Assembly (NCBI RefSeq): GCF_954871325.1
Contig: NC_088776.1
Span: 5,091,985-5,155,984, forward strand
From: Gordionus sp. m RMFG-2023
Lineage: Eukaryota; Nematomorpha; Gordioida; Chordodea; Parachordodidae
Direction: 5' to 3'
DNA: 64,000 nt
How positions within the stretch are numbered: position 1 is the stretch's first letter; each line of letters starts with the position of its first letter. A model generated the notes under the pieces. It saw only the letters and a program-made list of their open reading frames with translations, was not told where the DNA came from and made no database searches. A program made the translations under genes and the position numbers. Shown one piece after another: positions 50,970 to 63,705 of the stretch.

Positions 50970-53484
50970 ATCATAAAATAAAATAGTATAAAAAAAAATA
51001 AGAAAATAAACCAAAAAAAATGGCTTTTAAAATATCACGTGAATGAAATATCGTCTGCTATTAAAATTTTAAGAGATGCTTTTGGGTTTATTATATCAGT
51101 TTTAATAGATAATTTTATATATAGATGTTATAATAAGATATCACAATGAAAGAAAGAAAACCATCTTTATATTAATAAGATGTTTTATGAATTCAATTTT
51201 AATAGGACGAAATTTAAAAATACCAAAAAAAATACTTTAAAAAAAAGTTTAGCACCAAAATCCCAAACATTTTTTAAATGAAAAATCATATATATATTTT
51301 CTCATGATAATAAGTTAACTTATTATTTTTAAGATAAACTCATAAATTAAAATATATAATAGAATCAATATTCACATATATATATATTTTAGTAAAGTAT
51401 ATTGTGAATTTAAGAAATAAACATTTGTAAACTTAAACCAAAGATAATGTTGATTGAATTTTATTTTAATTAAAATATTTTACATAATAATTAATATTCA
51501 ATTATCAGTGGCATATTGAGGATTTTCTTCAGGGGGGGGAGGGCTTCTCTTAGCTGTCGGGTTATATGTTAGAGCTATTCTATCAATTTTTACGTAATTC
51601 AATAATAATTATATTAATATTTATTTACTAATTGGTGTTTATATTTAAAGAAGAAATGAAGGTTATAACCCAATTTTTAAATATTTTAAGTTAGTTATAT
51701 TATATTTAATATATTTTTTTCAAATGTGAAATGAAATAAATTTTAGTATCATTTTTTTTATGAAATTTGCTTTAAATATTAGCCTCAGCTTAAATTATCA
51801 AACAATATAAGAGGAACAAAATTTTTTATTGAAAATATGAATTCTAGTATGTATAAAATTGTTGCATTATTCTAATTACAATATAAATTTTATTTTTTGT
51901 TATAATCTATTTTTATTTTATAAACGGCGTAACCTTACTTTTTTTATATTATTTTACTTTTTTGTATTTCGTTTTATATTCTAATTTATATTTTAGAAAA
52001 TGTATATATACCTTTAGAAAAGAAAAAGAAATTAGTTAATAAAATATATTTTTACTGACTTGAACCTCACGCTATATCGTTAAGATCTTTATTCTTTTCA
52101 AAAATATTGACTATAAAATAATTTAAAAAAATGTTTTTATAACTTCTACTCAAATACAATAATATACAAAAAAAATTATTAAATACTATCATTATAATGT
52201 GATTTTTAATTTTCGCGGGAATTTTGCCAATACATCAAGAATTTCAATTTAGTTTGAACCATAGGCGTAGTCAAGGGGGGGGGGGGGCAAGGGGTAAATC
52301 CCCCCTTCAGAAATTTATAACTTTTTGTGAATATCATTTTAAGCTAACAAAAAATATCCCCCTTAGTTCTCCTTCCAACCACTGACCCCCAAAAATGTAT
52401 GCATATAACTTAAACAATAATTTGAAAGAAAGAATGTAAAAGTTAATATTTTTTTAAAAAAATTTTCATCATAATTTATACATTTTTGATAAAAAAAAAG
52501 TGAACCAAACATGCTTTTTTAGAAATGGAATATAAGTTAGTCTTAAGACAAAAGTGAAATGTATTATAATTATTAATAATAGATCCATAAAATTATTAAA
52601 TAATATAATATATCAAATATAATTTTTTATAAAGTGAGTAATTTTAATTTATTATCTTAATAAAAGTAAAATATAATTATAAAACCATTGATAAAATTAA
52701 ATCATAAATTTAATAAAAAAATTAAAGGACAATACAAACAGTGGAATATTATATGTCGTAGATTTACAATATATCTAATTTTATCAATTATCATATGACA
52801 ATCAAGGAATTTTTACCAATATAGCAAATTATATATTTTACAGAAAGCTATAAAATATTGATAAGGATATCAGAAAATATCTTTAAGACATTGTGAGATA
52901 AATAATATGAAGATTAATTTTTAATATAATATTTAAAATAATTAGATGGCATTAAATAATTGAATGCAAATTGTTGCCATATTTATTATCAAGAGCATTG
53001 ATTAGTAAAATTTGTTAAAATATTAACTATAATATATTCTCTAACTGTCAAATATGTCTGTAAAAGTTGAATTTTACTAGTATTTTGTATCTTATTCTAT
53101 ATAATAGAAGAATATCAACTATATGCCTACTTACTTTTTCTAAATAAATTTCTTATACTTGTTTGGAATAAATTATTACCCTGCTTTTATACTAATGCAT
53201 TTACAAGTAATTTATTATATTTTATATAAACTAATAAAAATATATTTCATATTTGTTCCAGGCTTATTTTATTTTTATTAAAATTAACCTCCTATCTTTA
53301 ATAGAGCTAACCAATATATCCGATATTTAGAAGTAATATTTCGTAAATAAGTCTTCAATTTTCTCAAAGTTGGAAGAGGTTCTTTTATTCTTACATGTTG
53401 TAATAGGCAAACATGCAATAATATAAAACAACTTTAAAATATTTGGAAATTCCAAGGATTTTTTACACCGATTGAATAACAAAC
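50970..53484. other. 5' flank of the helicase gene and AT-rich spacer
   Basis: Presumably holds the helicase promoter, but no clear TATA box or initiator could be picked out of such AT-rich DNA. G runs occur at about 51533-51541 and 52276-52288. The CATAGGCGTAGTCAAGGGGG context of the latter looks like the end of an old transposon. No gene is seen. Confidence 0.5.
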
Positions 53485-53716
53485 TAGTGTTGTTTAAAAG
53501 CCAAATTCGGGTCCATTTTGAAAAACATCCGGATTAAGATTATAACCAAAATTATATTGTGTAAGCCTGATTAATTTTGCTTATAAACGGCAGAAAGAAA
53601 GGCTATAGGCTTCTACTTACCAAATCTTGAGGCTTATACAAAATTATTTGGCTAAAATCTTATTCGAGCCATTTTTAAAAATTACCCAAACCAAATCGGG
53701 TTATTTAACAACACTA
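53485..53716. mobile_element. Diverged hAT MITE of the TAGTGTTGTTAAAC family
   Basis: TAGTGTTGTTTAAAAGCC to TTATTTAACAACACTA, with 8-mers TAACAAAC and TAACCAAC on the flanks (7 of 8 match). The interior is the most diverged of the complete copies. Confidence 0.8.
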
Positions 53717-54561
53717 TAACCAACCGTAGTAATTATATAACAATTCGAATTCTATGATCAAATTGATTTTAGTATCAATAACATAAGAATAAAATTTTGC
53801 TAAATATTTAGTTTTAAAAATAGTGGCATCAGAAAACGAAAAAGGGTCTTTTTTTATAAATTTTGAAGATTGCTAAAGACTTGTTTTTTTTACCTATAAA
53901 CCATACTTTTATATGCTATTAAAGAGTATCTAAGAATGGGATTAGATATTTTATAGTATTCTTCAGTTGAGTCAACATTTATATTACATCTCAATAATTG
54001 CCAAGTTGCTGAACCTAATCATATTAATCTTCCGCCAAATCAATGAACCAAGTAAAAAAAAATTATTAATTTTTAATTGGATAGGGGAAGAAAGGGGGGG
54101 GGGGTAAAATTTTTATAAACTTAAAATGATATTTATGAAACAGTCAAATTTGATGGAGTATATATTTTTCTTTTGTGAATTAAAGATAATAATTCAATAC
54201 TAAGTATTTGTGAACCTTAAAGGCAAAGGTTTTTGGTTTTAGTTTTTAAATTAATGTTTTACAAAATTTATACATATTAATATTTTTTTGTAATTTTTAC
54301 TAATGTTTTAATAAACTTAATATAACAATTTTTTTTATATTTTTAATATCCTAGTATAATTTTGGGTTAAATTATAGATTGAGAAATAGAAGTAAATGCA
54401 AAATTTTATATAACATCTAATTGTAAACATTAACATATATATTATCTATACCTAGTAAATTGTAAATAATAGATATGAATTTTTTCAATATTAAGAAGTA
54501 TTCGAGAACTTTAAAGACAAATGTAAAATTTTTTGGTTTTTATTAAAATATTTTTTATATA
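53717..54561. other. AT-rich spacer, no gene seen
   Basis: A G run near 54096-54106 is the only notable feature. Confidence 0.55.
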
Positions 54562-54815
54562 TCGTCGGTCTAGAATTGGAGTGCTCTACTCGACATTTCC
54601 AAAATTTTTGAATTAGAAGTGGATAATAACTTATTTATTTCCAATATATATATAAGAATAAAAACTAGATTAAAAAATATTATTTTTTGTCAAAGTAATA
54701 ACTCTGTCAAAATTGATCAATAAGGTTTTCCTATATTTGATTTTAAACTTTAATGTTGATTTTCTCATTTTAAACATTTGCGCAAGTGGAGCACTCCAAT
54801 TCTAGGCAAACGACA
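54562..54815. mobile_element. MITE with CTAGAATTGGAGTGCTC inverted ends
   Basis: CGTCGGTCTAGAATTGGAGT at the left pairs with ACTCCAATTCTAGGCAAACG at the right. TA-rich flanks fit a Tc1/mariner-type element. Non-coding. Confidence 0.7.
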
Positions 54816-55139
54816 TATTAGTATTTAATATAATTTATTTTAACGTTTTAATTAGCATAAAATTATTATAAAGATTTTGATATTTTTTTAACCTATATTC
54901 CAGGGTTGGGCTGTATCGCGGATATTTGTATATATATATAAATTTATAATTTAAATAGTATTAAAATTTAAAATAATATTATTTTAAAATTTTAATGAAA
55001 AATTTAAACTGATTTTAGATATTTTAAGATAATGTATGATATATGACGTTGATCGTCATTTACAAATAACTACCATATTTTATTTTAATCGTTTTATATT
55101 CATCTATTTTAAAATCATGATTGAAGATTAAGATAGAAT

Positions 55140-56489
55140 AATATCTTTATCTTCCTCAAATGATTCTCCTACAGAGGTATATAATTATAAATTTAAATTA
55201 AGTAAAATAATAAAATTACTGCAGAATGTAAAGAATGCCACAAATCTTTAAGTAGCTCTGTGAACTCGTTATCTAATTTTGTCAAGCATCTAAAATTATA
55301 ATTAGGGGTGTACCGATACCACTTTTTGGAGACCGATCCGATATTCCCTATATTAAATTGATATCGGCCGATTACCGATCCAATATCATATCTAATTTTG
55401 TATTCCGTAAAGATACCAATGATTTTAATTTTTAATATATTTTTTATTAGTATAACATCTATAATCTAACTATACCATAACTTATATCATTTAAATATAT
55501 TATATATAATACAATTATAGTTTATATTCAATTCAGTTGCAATTCTAAAAGTATATAAAATATTTTTATTGTTAAATTACTTTTATATAATAAGTAATAA
55601 CATTAATCTATATACATATAATAAGTAATAATCAAATATATTATTATATATTAAATAATATTTAACATTAATATATTAAAGATTTCTTTTTAGAAATACC
55701 TAAATTTATAATTTATCAGAGGTCAACCTGCAGCGATGGTAACTGTCAATATCACCAGCTTCCCTAAAAACAGATTCTGAAAACATTATCGAACACTTTT
55801 ATAAACAGAATGCGCAAAAAAAATAACAATATGGCAGAATGTTTATTTAAACATAAAAATGGATTTCGATTTTATTTATAAAAATAAATGATTTTAGATA
55901 TAACTTTTTTTAAAATTTTATTTTTGTTAAACCATTTTTTATCGGATCGGATGGGAAAATTTTATAATACTGGCCGATAACCGATATTTAAAAATGGGTG
56001 AAATATCGGCCCGATCCGATAAAATATATCGGTATATCCCTAATTATAATATATAATTTTATTATAAATCACATTTATAATTTATACAGATATTCATTAT
56101 CATTTCTATTAAGGATTCTAATACCATCTCAATTCATTATTCCGCACTTGCCAAATGTACTAAGTTTTGGAATGCTAACAATAGACCTAAAACTACAGTT
56201 TATCAAAGCAGTTTTAGGAAAACAATTAGTTACACCAAACTGCATGGGATGGAATAGCATGTTTGATAGCCTTACTAAATTTAAAAGCAAACTTCCAAAA
56301 TTATGTGAAAATTATAATTTTCATACCTAAGAGATATTAAAATTAGAAGAATATTGACATATAATGTCCCCATTGGTTATAGCGATTGACAAAATACAAA
56401 GCGAAATAAGCTACTTTTATGGAGAATCATCTCCAATATAAAACGTCGAAAAAAAATTACAAATTTAATTCAAATTGATCTACATTTAG
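55140..56489 (+). pseudogene. Decayed hAT transposase, host of later insertions
   Basis: A BED-finger piece (AECKECHKSLSSS then FVKHLK) is readable at 55222-55300. A central hAT piece with NCMGWNSMFDSLTKFKSKL, matching the family's TRWNS...L block, is at about 56225-56320. IAIDKIQSEISYFYGESSPI is at about 56380-56440. Many frames are broken. The BED piece is separated from the rest by the hAT MITE 55303-56042, and the 3' part by the hAT element 56490-57788. The ends of this host element were not recognised. Confidence 0.65.
55303..56042. mobile_element. Non-autonomous hAT element, 740 bp
   Basis: TAGGGGTGTACCGATA at the left and TATCGGTATATCCCTA at the right, with a perfect 8-bp duplication ATTATAAT (55295-55302, 56043-56050). 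Subterminal ATCGGCC/CCGATCCGAT blocks are inverted. It interrupts the older hAT just after its BED finger. Confidence 0.92.
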
Positions 56490-57788
56490 TAGTGCTGTAA
56501 ACATTTCTAAAAAATCTATCGCGTTCACGTTCAATTTCAATAAAAAGGAACGCGTACACGTTCGTTTAAAATTTTATGATAAATTTTTTTTTAAATTTAA
56601 TTTAATATTCTTAATAATTTTTAATAACAATTGTTTTTAAAAATTTTCATCTGATGGACAGGAACGCTTAGCAGTTAATAGGGCATTCGCTATACTAAAA
56701 ACACGCTCTACAAGGGGTAGATAAGGGGATTGCGGTATCACACATATTAAACAACTCGTTTAACGTGAGGGAATTTATTAAAAACATTTATTGTTTTGTC
56801 CTTGCTTCTAAAAATTGAGATAAGTTATCCTCCTCCAATCCATCCTTTACTTACTCGTCAAAAAAGGGATATCTTGAAATTTACAGTTCTTGCATTATCA
56901 TTTCTAAGGTTTTCAATGCATTTTTTCAAAAAGGCTATAATTTTAGTTTTATAAGTTCGTTCTGTGGAAGTTTTATACATGGCCCTTGAATCTTGAATAC
57001 TGTAGATATAATTGCAGAAAGAACACACTGATCTTCATATATATATATATATTCAAATCTTCAAAAAATAAAATATATGTAATTAATTTGATAGTGATAT
57101 GTTTATACCTTTTATTAATCTCATTTATTACTGCGTCGATCAATGGTTAACCATATTTTAAGACACTAATTTTAAAATAATTCTCGTTATTGTTGGGGTC
57201 GCCAATACATTTTTTCTTCAAATTTAATTATTTTACTTAATTATATTTATTACAATCAAATATCGTTTTAAATTGTAACTTGAAGATTTTGAAACTGATA
57301 TATTACTTTTTAAGCAAATTTTACATTTGGTAGGCATTGAATTAGTTCCTTCAATATAGGATGTTACAGTAAAATATTTATCATATTTGGGCCATGGTAA
57401 TGTTAATTTATTGATTTTGGATTTTCAGAATCAGATGATGAAATAATAAAATCCATGTTTATGCTAATCTATTAAATTAAAATAGAAACATTAATATTCA
57501 AATTAATAAACTATAATAATGGCGTGTTAAAAAAATTGAAATGTGAGAAAGGAAAAACAGTTGATTACAAAATATAAGACTTTTTTCTTAAAAAATTCGG
57601 ATTAATATTAAATTTTTCAAATAAATAAAAATAAAAAGTGTTTTTAAAATTGAACGAACGTAAAATTCGAACGCGTTCGTCATAAAAAAGGAAAGCGTTC
57701 ACGTTCAAAGTTCGTCAAATAGAAGGAACGCCGTTCATCATTTTTTTTTCAAAAAAACGAACTTCGAACGCGTTCGTTTACAACACTA
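56490..57788 (-). mobile_element. hAT transposon, internally deleted, 1299 bp
   Basis: It begins TAGTGCTGTAAAC, ends GTTTACAACACTA, and is flanked by a perfect 8-bp duplication ACATTTAG. GAACGCGTTCG-rich blocks make up the subterminal regions. On the minus strand a BED-like finger remains at about 57250-57400 (KCKICLKSNISVS). The C-terminal dimerisation motif remains at about 56660-56760 (PLVERVFSIANALL). The catalytic middle is missing. Confidence 0.88.
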
Positions 57789-57796
57789 ACATTTAG

Positions 57797-58315
57797 TATA
57801 CACAAAATAACAATTTTAAATTAATATTTAATATTATAAAATGAGTGATATTTTATCGAATATTATTTTTTGTAGTGAATAAAAACTAAATCACTGCTCA
57901 GATAATTGATAGATAAAGTTCGGATCTCTTATGCCAAATATACTATATAAATATAAAATTCAAAATAAACAACTATATAAATAAATTTCAAAATTTATTT
58001 CCAAAATATGGTTCAATGATCCAAGTATATCATAATATTATTGCATAATTTTTATATAAAATAACTATAGGACAATTCTATATTTCATTATAATTTTAAT
58101 TAGTATAATAATAAGTATATATATAAACTACATTTATTTTTTTATATTATAATAATTTTAATTGTTATTTAAAAAAAAAGAAAGAAAGAAAAAAAAATCA
58201 TCAATGTATAATAGTTTTAAGAAATGATGGCATAACCACCTTTCCCATTTTCGTGATCAGCTGTTTCTTGTGCGTGTACATCATCGACATCTTATTCCCG
58301 TTCCTGAATTCGGTA
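57797..58315. other. AT-rich spacer, no gene seen
   Basis: Possibly more of the old hAT host element, but nothing can be read. It also forms the 3' flank of the tandem helicase copy. Confidence 0.45.
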
Positions 58316-61262
58316 TTACATGCCTCTCAGGTATATACAATCGTGGGTTTCCGGTCGATAATGCAGAAGGCAGAATTTGTAAGCGACGCACGAAAATCGG
58401 CATGGAAATCCGTAATAAAATATGCAAAATTTACACTCATTTTTATAGCACGTATTTATACGTCCCTGTTTGTTCAGAGATACATCCAGTGAAGATTGTT
58501 CCACCATATTTGCGCCATCTTTTCTTTTGAGGTTCTGTTTGTCGACGTAAGGTAGATTATATGAAGGTAAAATATTTATAGCGTCGTTGTCTAGGGTTTG
58601 GCAAAAATTTTTAATAAATATTTTTTTTTTAATATTAGACATAAAGTTATTTATAAAGCCGCATCTGATTGCAATTAGTTAATTCTTCGAAGAATTAAGT
58701 TTTAATAAAATTTAATATAGTCGAATAATAATACCAAAGTATTATACAAGATGATAGATAAATAAATAAGTGAACATTTAAACTTTCCGACTTAGGTGTT
58801 CTCATTTCCGCGTTTTCTGATAAACGCGCATCTTCCATTACCTTCGCATCATTACCATTATCTCTAACGGGTGAATGGTATTCGCCCTCATTAGTGATAC
58901 ATAATTGAGCAAATTTGATCAAAGGAGTATTTGCTTCTGGCCTAACATCGCTAACTCTGACTTCGAAAACGAGCGTTAGACCCACGGACAAATTAATAAA
59001 GGGTGGCGGTGGAACTATAATGACAGATAAAACTTCCAAACACCGTTCTAATTTGTTAGACACGTGACGAGCGTAATATTTGTAAATTTCCGAGCTTAAC
59101 ACAAAGGACGAAAACGTATATTTGAAGAGGTAGGGAGTGAATGTTCGATGCGAAGAATCGTTACATTTGTCAACAACATCGCAATTTCCCCTTATTTCGC
59201 GGCAAATATTCGTTTCATCGTCATTCTGGCCGAGTGTCCTATGATAATCTTTTCTATTGGGTAAATACTCGAAATTTATTCTTCCATGGATCAAAGAGCT
59301 TTCAATCTTTTTGCAGAAGCTAATCAAATAGGTATTTTCTAACGATCTAACGATGTCAATAAACTCGTTTTCGTATGATAACATAGATAAATATGTGGTG
59401 ATATCATTGGAATTATGGCCGGGGAAAGGTTTTTCGGCGAAATCAATAACATGCCTATGCAAATCTAAAATAAACGATTTTATTTTAGCATATTCAGCAT
59501 GATTATTAGCTTTGGTAGATATGTGAGTATTCGAAAAATTTTGAGCAATGACATTGATTGATTTTTTTGATATAATTTGATTGTGGTGTTTTGTAGGTGT
59601 TTTTGCATTGATCGGAGCTAATTTGACGTTGGCAATTACCTCATTGGATGTTGGTATGTCATCCATTTTGTTAACTTTAGGTATAATTTAAAAAAAAATA
59701 TTTATAATATTGAATCAGGTAAAAAAGGATCATTTTTTTATAAAAAGCCTACTAATTTAATTTCCAAATAAAACAATTTCAACACAATCACTAAACTTAC
59801 ATATATAATCTATATAAAAGGGAGGCATAACATAGAATTATAAATTAGAGCCGTTCTGGTTTACCCGATATTATTTAGGAAAATATAATGGGTCAAAAAT
59901 TTTAATAATGGTAATTTTCAGCAAAAAAACCTGTGATCATTTTACATCTGGAGGCCAAATCCGATACATTTTTCGAAACTTTCCCATTGCTGTGATGTAT
60001 CGTTTGACCATTGATTAAGGCATAAGTCAAAAATGCTGATAATGCACCGTAACCATTCTCTCGGTATCTTTTAATTTTCGATTTTAGCAAAAAATAGTGC
60101 GAAATATCGCAAACGATGCAAAGATGTTTTTTGGCACGTGTTAAAGCAACATTAACTCTACGACTATCCTGGAGGAATCCGATGTCACCTTACAAAAAAA
60201 TTAATGGATAATTAGAAATGTATTAAACCCCAGATTATATTAATACGCATACTGTAGTGAAGGATTTGGTCATATTATAGAAAGAAAAAATGTTTTATAA
60301 ATATATTATTTTGTTTTAATTTTTCGCTGGTTTCTTTTTTAAGTTCGCTTTTATATAATTTTTTTACTTTTGGTTCCTTCAAGAACAGAATTGCCCTTCC
60401 TGTTTTAAAGTTCCAGCTGAACCGGAAATGCAAATTAAGATAAACGGCTCCTTTAATAGGATAAACTTAATTCACAATTTTAATACCCCATTTCACCATA
60501 ATTATTTTAATGTACCGAAATTTCGCGAAACTTGTAAAATCATCAGAGGTTTCTGGTGATATCTTATAGAAGTAAATTATAAGGTTATTCAAATAGGAAA
60601 TAAAAATTAGCCGCGCCTAAAAGAAGTTTATAATAAATTCATGGCTCAGTCTAGACTAAAAAAAAATTGTAATTTATGAAAAGTATAATCATTTGTAGGT
60701 ATGTCATTATAGCGTAAATTATTTGGTGACACTTTATCAGGTTATCTATGACACTTTATCGTGACGTTAAAAATTTTTACTTTGGTAAATATAATAACAA
60801 CCCCTCCCCACCCATCCTCTGCGCTAGTTGAAGGTGTGTTAATCGCCGCTAAAGCTATGCCGAGAACTAAACGCTCTTATTACGCGTTCCTTTTTTAAAT
60901 GTAACTAGTAGCAAGTTTCATTTTTTTTGAAGTAACGTTTACAGCTCTAATAATAAGCGTAATCAAAACAATACGCTGAAAAAATCGAATGAATGATAAA
61001 GTGTCAGGTTAATAAATGCCTGATTGGTAGTGTCGTCATGATAAAGTGTCAGTAGACAACGTGAATATAGCTTCATAGCTGAGCAAAACTAAGATTTTAA
61101 AATTGTTTAATAACTTTATTTTTTGTAAAAAAGAAAACCTGAAGGATTAGATCTAACCAGGCTCAGTATGATGACTTCTTTTTCCTTCCCTTGGAATCCG
61201 TCCACACTTTTTATCTCAATATCTGGATATATGTGCGATAATTTCCTGTTTAGCAACTCAAT
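58316..61262 (-). CDS. Partial tandem paralogue of the IGHMBP2-like helicase (3' half)
   Basis: Same strand and order as the main gene: 61139-61262 (motif [21 protein letters not shown] then [11 protein letters not shown]), 59931-60188 (motif [21 protein letters not shown]), 58784-59674 (tail), 58316-58642 (AN1 finger). Junctions of the first three exons keep GT..AG and phase, and their frames are open. The tail exon is much shorter than its 1704-nt homologue because it has one repeat unit instead of five; the R3H-like block remains ([20 protein letters not shown]). The AN1 ligands are all kept, but no in-frame AG acceptor was found before that exon. Reading on past the tail exon gives about 29 extra residues and a stop at 58695. 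Motifs I-III are absent between 61263 and 64000. They may lie beyond the window or be missing. Confidence 0.75.
60728..61055. mobile_element. MITE with doubled TGACACTTTATC ends
   Basis: TGACACTTTATC occurs twice near the left end (about 60731 and 60751). Its complement GATAAAGTGTCA occurs twice near the right end (about 60996 and 61041), giving nested inverted repeats. It lies in the intron between the motif V and motif VI exons of the tandem helicase copy. No clear target duplication. Confidence 0.65.
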
Positions 61263-61883
61263 CTTTATAATTGCATAATGTATATTATATATATATATAT
61301 ATATTGATTATTATAAGATTCTAAACATTATCATGTCCAAAACCGAGTTAAGGTCATAATGATAATCTAGGGGGAGGAGGGTAATTTCCTCTCCGTCTCC
61401 ACTTTGCGTTAAAAAAATATACAATTGATATATATGTCATTGAGTGACCTTGTCTTTTCCTAAACATCATGTGAATCATAAAATTCAGTATACATTAGCC
61501 CTCTGGGCATCGGTGACATATGGGCTACGTGAATATTTTGCTGTTGTTCAGCAGTATCTCCCATATGATCATTTAAATTCCCTCTTAAGAAGACAAATTC
61601 ATTTAGTGGAATGGTATTTATTGTATTGATCCCAGGGTACTTTATCTTCTATTTATCTGAGAGGTTTACGAGGATATTACTAAGTTTTCTGCTAATAACG
61701 AGTTTTATTATAAATATACTCTATAATTAATTCTTTTGATATCAATCTTCCATGCCCATTCCTATAATTTTTGTATAACCCTTTCTAACGTGTTTCTTAA
61801 ATAAGCATGTCAAGCACACGTTTGATTGGTCTCAACAACATTTAATAGCAACCAATTAGGCTACCTACATTTTAGGTACTCAT
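61263..61883. other. Upstream intron or flank of the tandem helicase copy
   Basis: A TA microsatellite at 61281-61305. The 61-codon frame at 61444-61629 has no recognisable domain. No helicase exon is seen here. Confidence 0.45.
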
Positions 61884-63705
61884 TAGAGAACTGCACGGGC
61901 TGTCCGTACGTGTCGGGTCGGGTTCGGACATCAAAAAATACATTTCTCGGGTTGTAAAAGCTGTCCGACCCGAAAACCCGACCCGACCCGAAAATAAATA
62001 ATAATATTAATATCTTAAATAGTCAGTATAATTTATAATATTAATTATAAAATCATATTATTTAATATTTATCACATTTTAGGATTAAAATGTCAATCAT
62101 ATTAACATGTCATGTCATTATTAATTATTATTTTATAAACCTAACAACCGGATACCAAACTATTTTATCACTAAATTGTGTGTTTCCCGTGAATTACAGG
62201 ATAAGACATATTTTATGTACTAAAGATAAGTTTTATTCATTATTTATTATTTATCTAGCCTATACATTGTCTTTTTTAACATTTGTTTTAAAAAATTTCC
62301 ATAGATTAGTTAATCGCCTCGATAAAACTCTCCACATGTGTGTTGAGACTAGGTGGAATAGTAGGTTGAATATGATTGAATCGATCTTTAATCAATTTAA
62401 TGACATATTGGAAAGCCTCAATTCCAGAGGAGAGTCGATTAGACTTGAAAATATTGATTTTGAAATGATGAGGTCTGATCAAGTTTCTGCCACCTTTTAA
62501 AATTGCGAGTGATGAACTTGAAAGTGATTTAAAACCTACTAATCACAAAGTTATTTTATGTTATCATAAAATATTGAGTTTTTTAGCTAATCCTAGCTTA
62601 AACTATCAGCTAAACCAGCTTTCATTAAGGTGCCGGGAAATAGTGGTGGATAAATTTAAAATAGATTTATTCCACCAAATTTTGACATTTTTGTGTTCAA
62701 AATTTCGGGATATGAACATGTTATCCCGGGAACATTATAAAGATTTGTGTCAACATATAAACACGGTGATTAATGCAGAGAAAATCAACAGAGATGTGAT
62801 TGAGAAAAGTCTTTAAACAACTCATTATCTAACTCGTGCTCAACCGATAGAGTAGTAAATAAAGGTTTATTAAATAAATAATAAAATTATTTATTAAAAA
62901 ATAATAAAGTAAATATATATCTTAATAATATTAATGAATATTTTTTTCTTAAGAAACTACAGAGGTGGTAGATACGTTTTTGGACTTCTCTCTATGGGAG
63001 GCTGACAATGCGTATTCTGATGCTAGCGCCGAAGTTGACGAGCTAAAAAAATACCTAGATCCGAAATTATGTATTGATGACGATAATATTTTAAAATGAA
63101 GGAAAACAAACCATTATGAGTTTCCAAATTTAAGTATTTTAGCTCTTAAATTCCTGGCTATCCCTGCTTCGTCGGCTAGCAGTGAAAGGGCGTTTTCAGC
63201 TGCTGGTAGGGCCTTTGAGGAGAGAAGGACTCGTTTAAAGCCAGATAAACTGGACGCCTCTTTATTTATATATCATAATAATTCACTTTGTGATAATTTT
63301 GATAATGACATTGATTAGGTCAATATAATATAATATGTTCATTATATTTTTTATATATTTATTAACTTTATTATCATATCTATATTCGCAAAAATGATGC
63401 TTATTGTATTATATAATCGTTATAATTTTTAAATTCGCTTGTATATTAATCGTTTTATAATATTTTTTACAAATTTAATAAAATGCAACCTAATATATAT
63501 CTTGAATAGATTATGGCCGTCAAATAAACTTTTATTTAAGGTGGCTGAACTGAATAAATACACATAAATTTTTTTTTGGTTATCATAATATGAAAACTTA
63601 AATTGCAAAATTTAATTCGGGTCGGGCTCGGGTTGGACTAAAAAATTTTTAAATTCGGGCTCGGGTCGGGCTAGGGTTGCGAAAAAATTACTTTGCAGTT
63701 CTCTA
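61884..63705 (+). mobile_element. hAT transposon, 1822 bp, decayed
   Basis: It begins TAGAGAACTGCACGGGC and ends TTTGCAGTTCTCTA. The 8-mers GTACTCAT and GTATTCAT flank it (7 of 8). GGGTCGGG/CCCGACCC blocks mark both subterminal regions. It carries pieces of one transposase (see 62290-63318). The BED finger end of the gene is missing. Confidence 0.9.
62290..63318 (+). pseudogene. hAT transposase, central and C-terminal parts
   Basis: The piece at 62290-62500 has HMCVETRWNSRLNMI, the typical hAT TRWNS block. A helical middle follows at 62574-62816. The C-terminal dimerisation domain (about 62955-63318) reads FPNLSILALKFLAIPASSAS and SERAFSAAGRAFEERRTRLK. There are frame breaks after 62500 and 62816, and a TGA at 63097-63099 where the family usually has Trp. 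Not functional. Confidence 0.85.

Noticed and set aside
55998-56330. 110-codon frame as an intact gene
   Set aside because: It crosses the right end of the hAT MITE (56042) into a relic of an older hAT gene. Only the last third has meaning, as a transposase fragment.
58253-58530. Two + strand frames opposite the second AN1 finger
   Set aside because: They are antisense shadows of the minus-strand AN1 exon.
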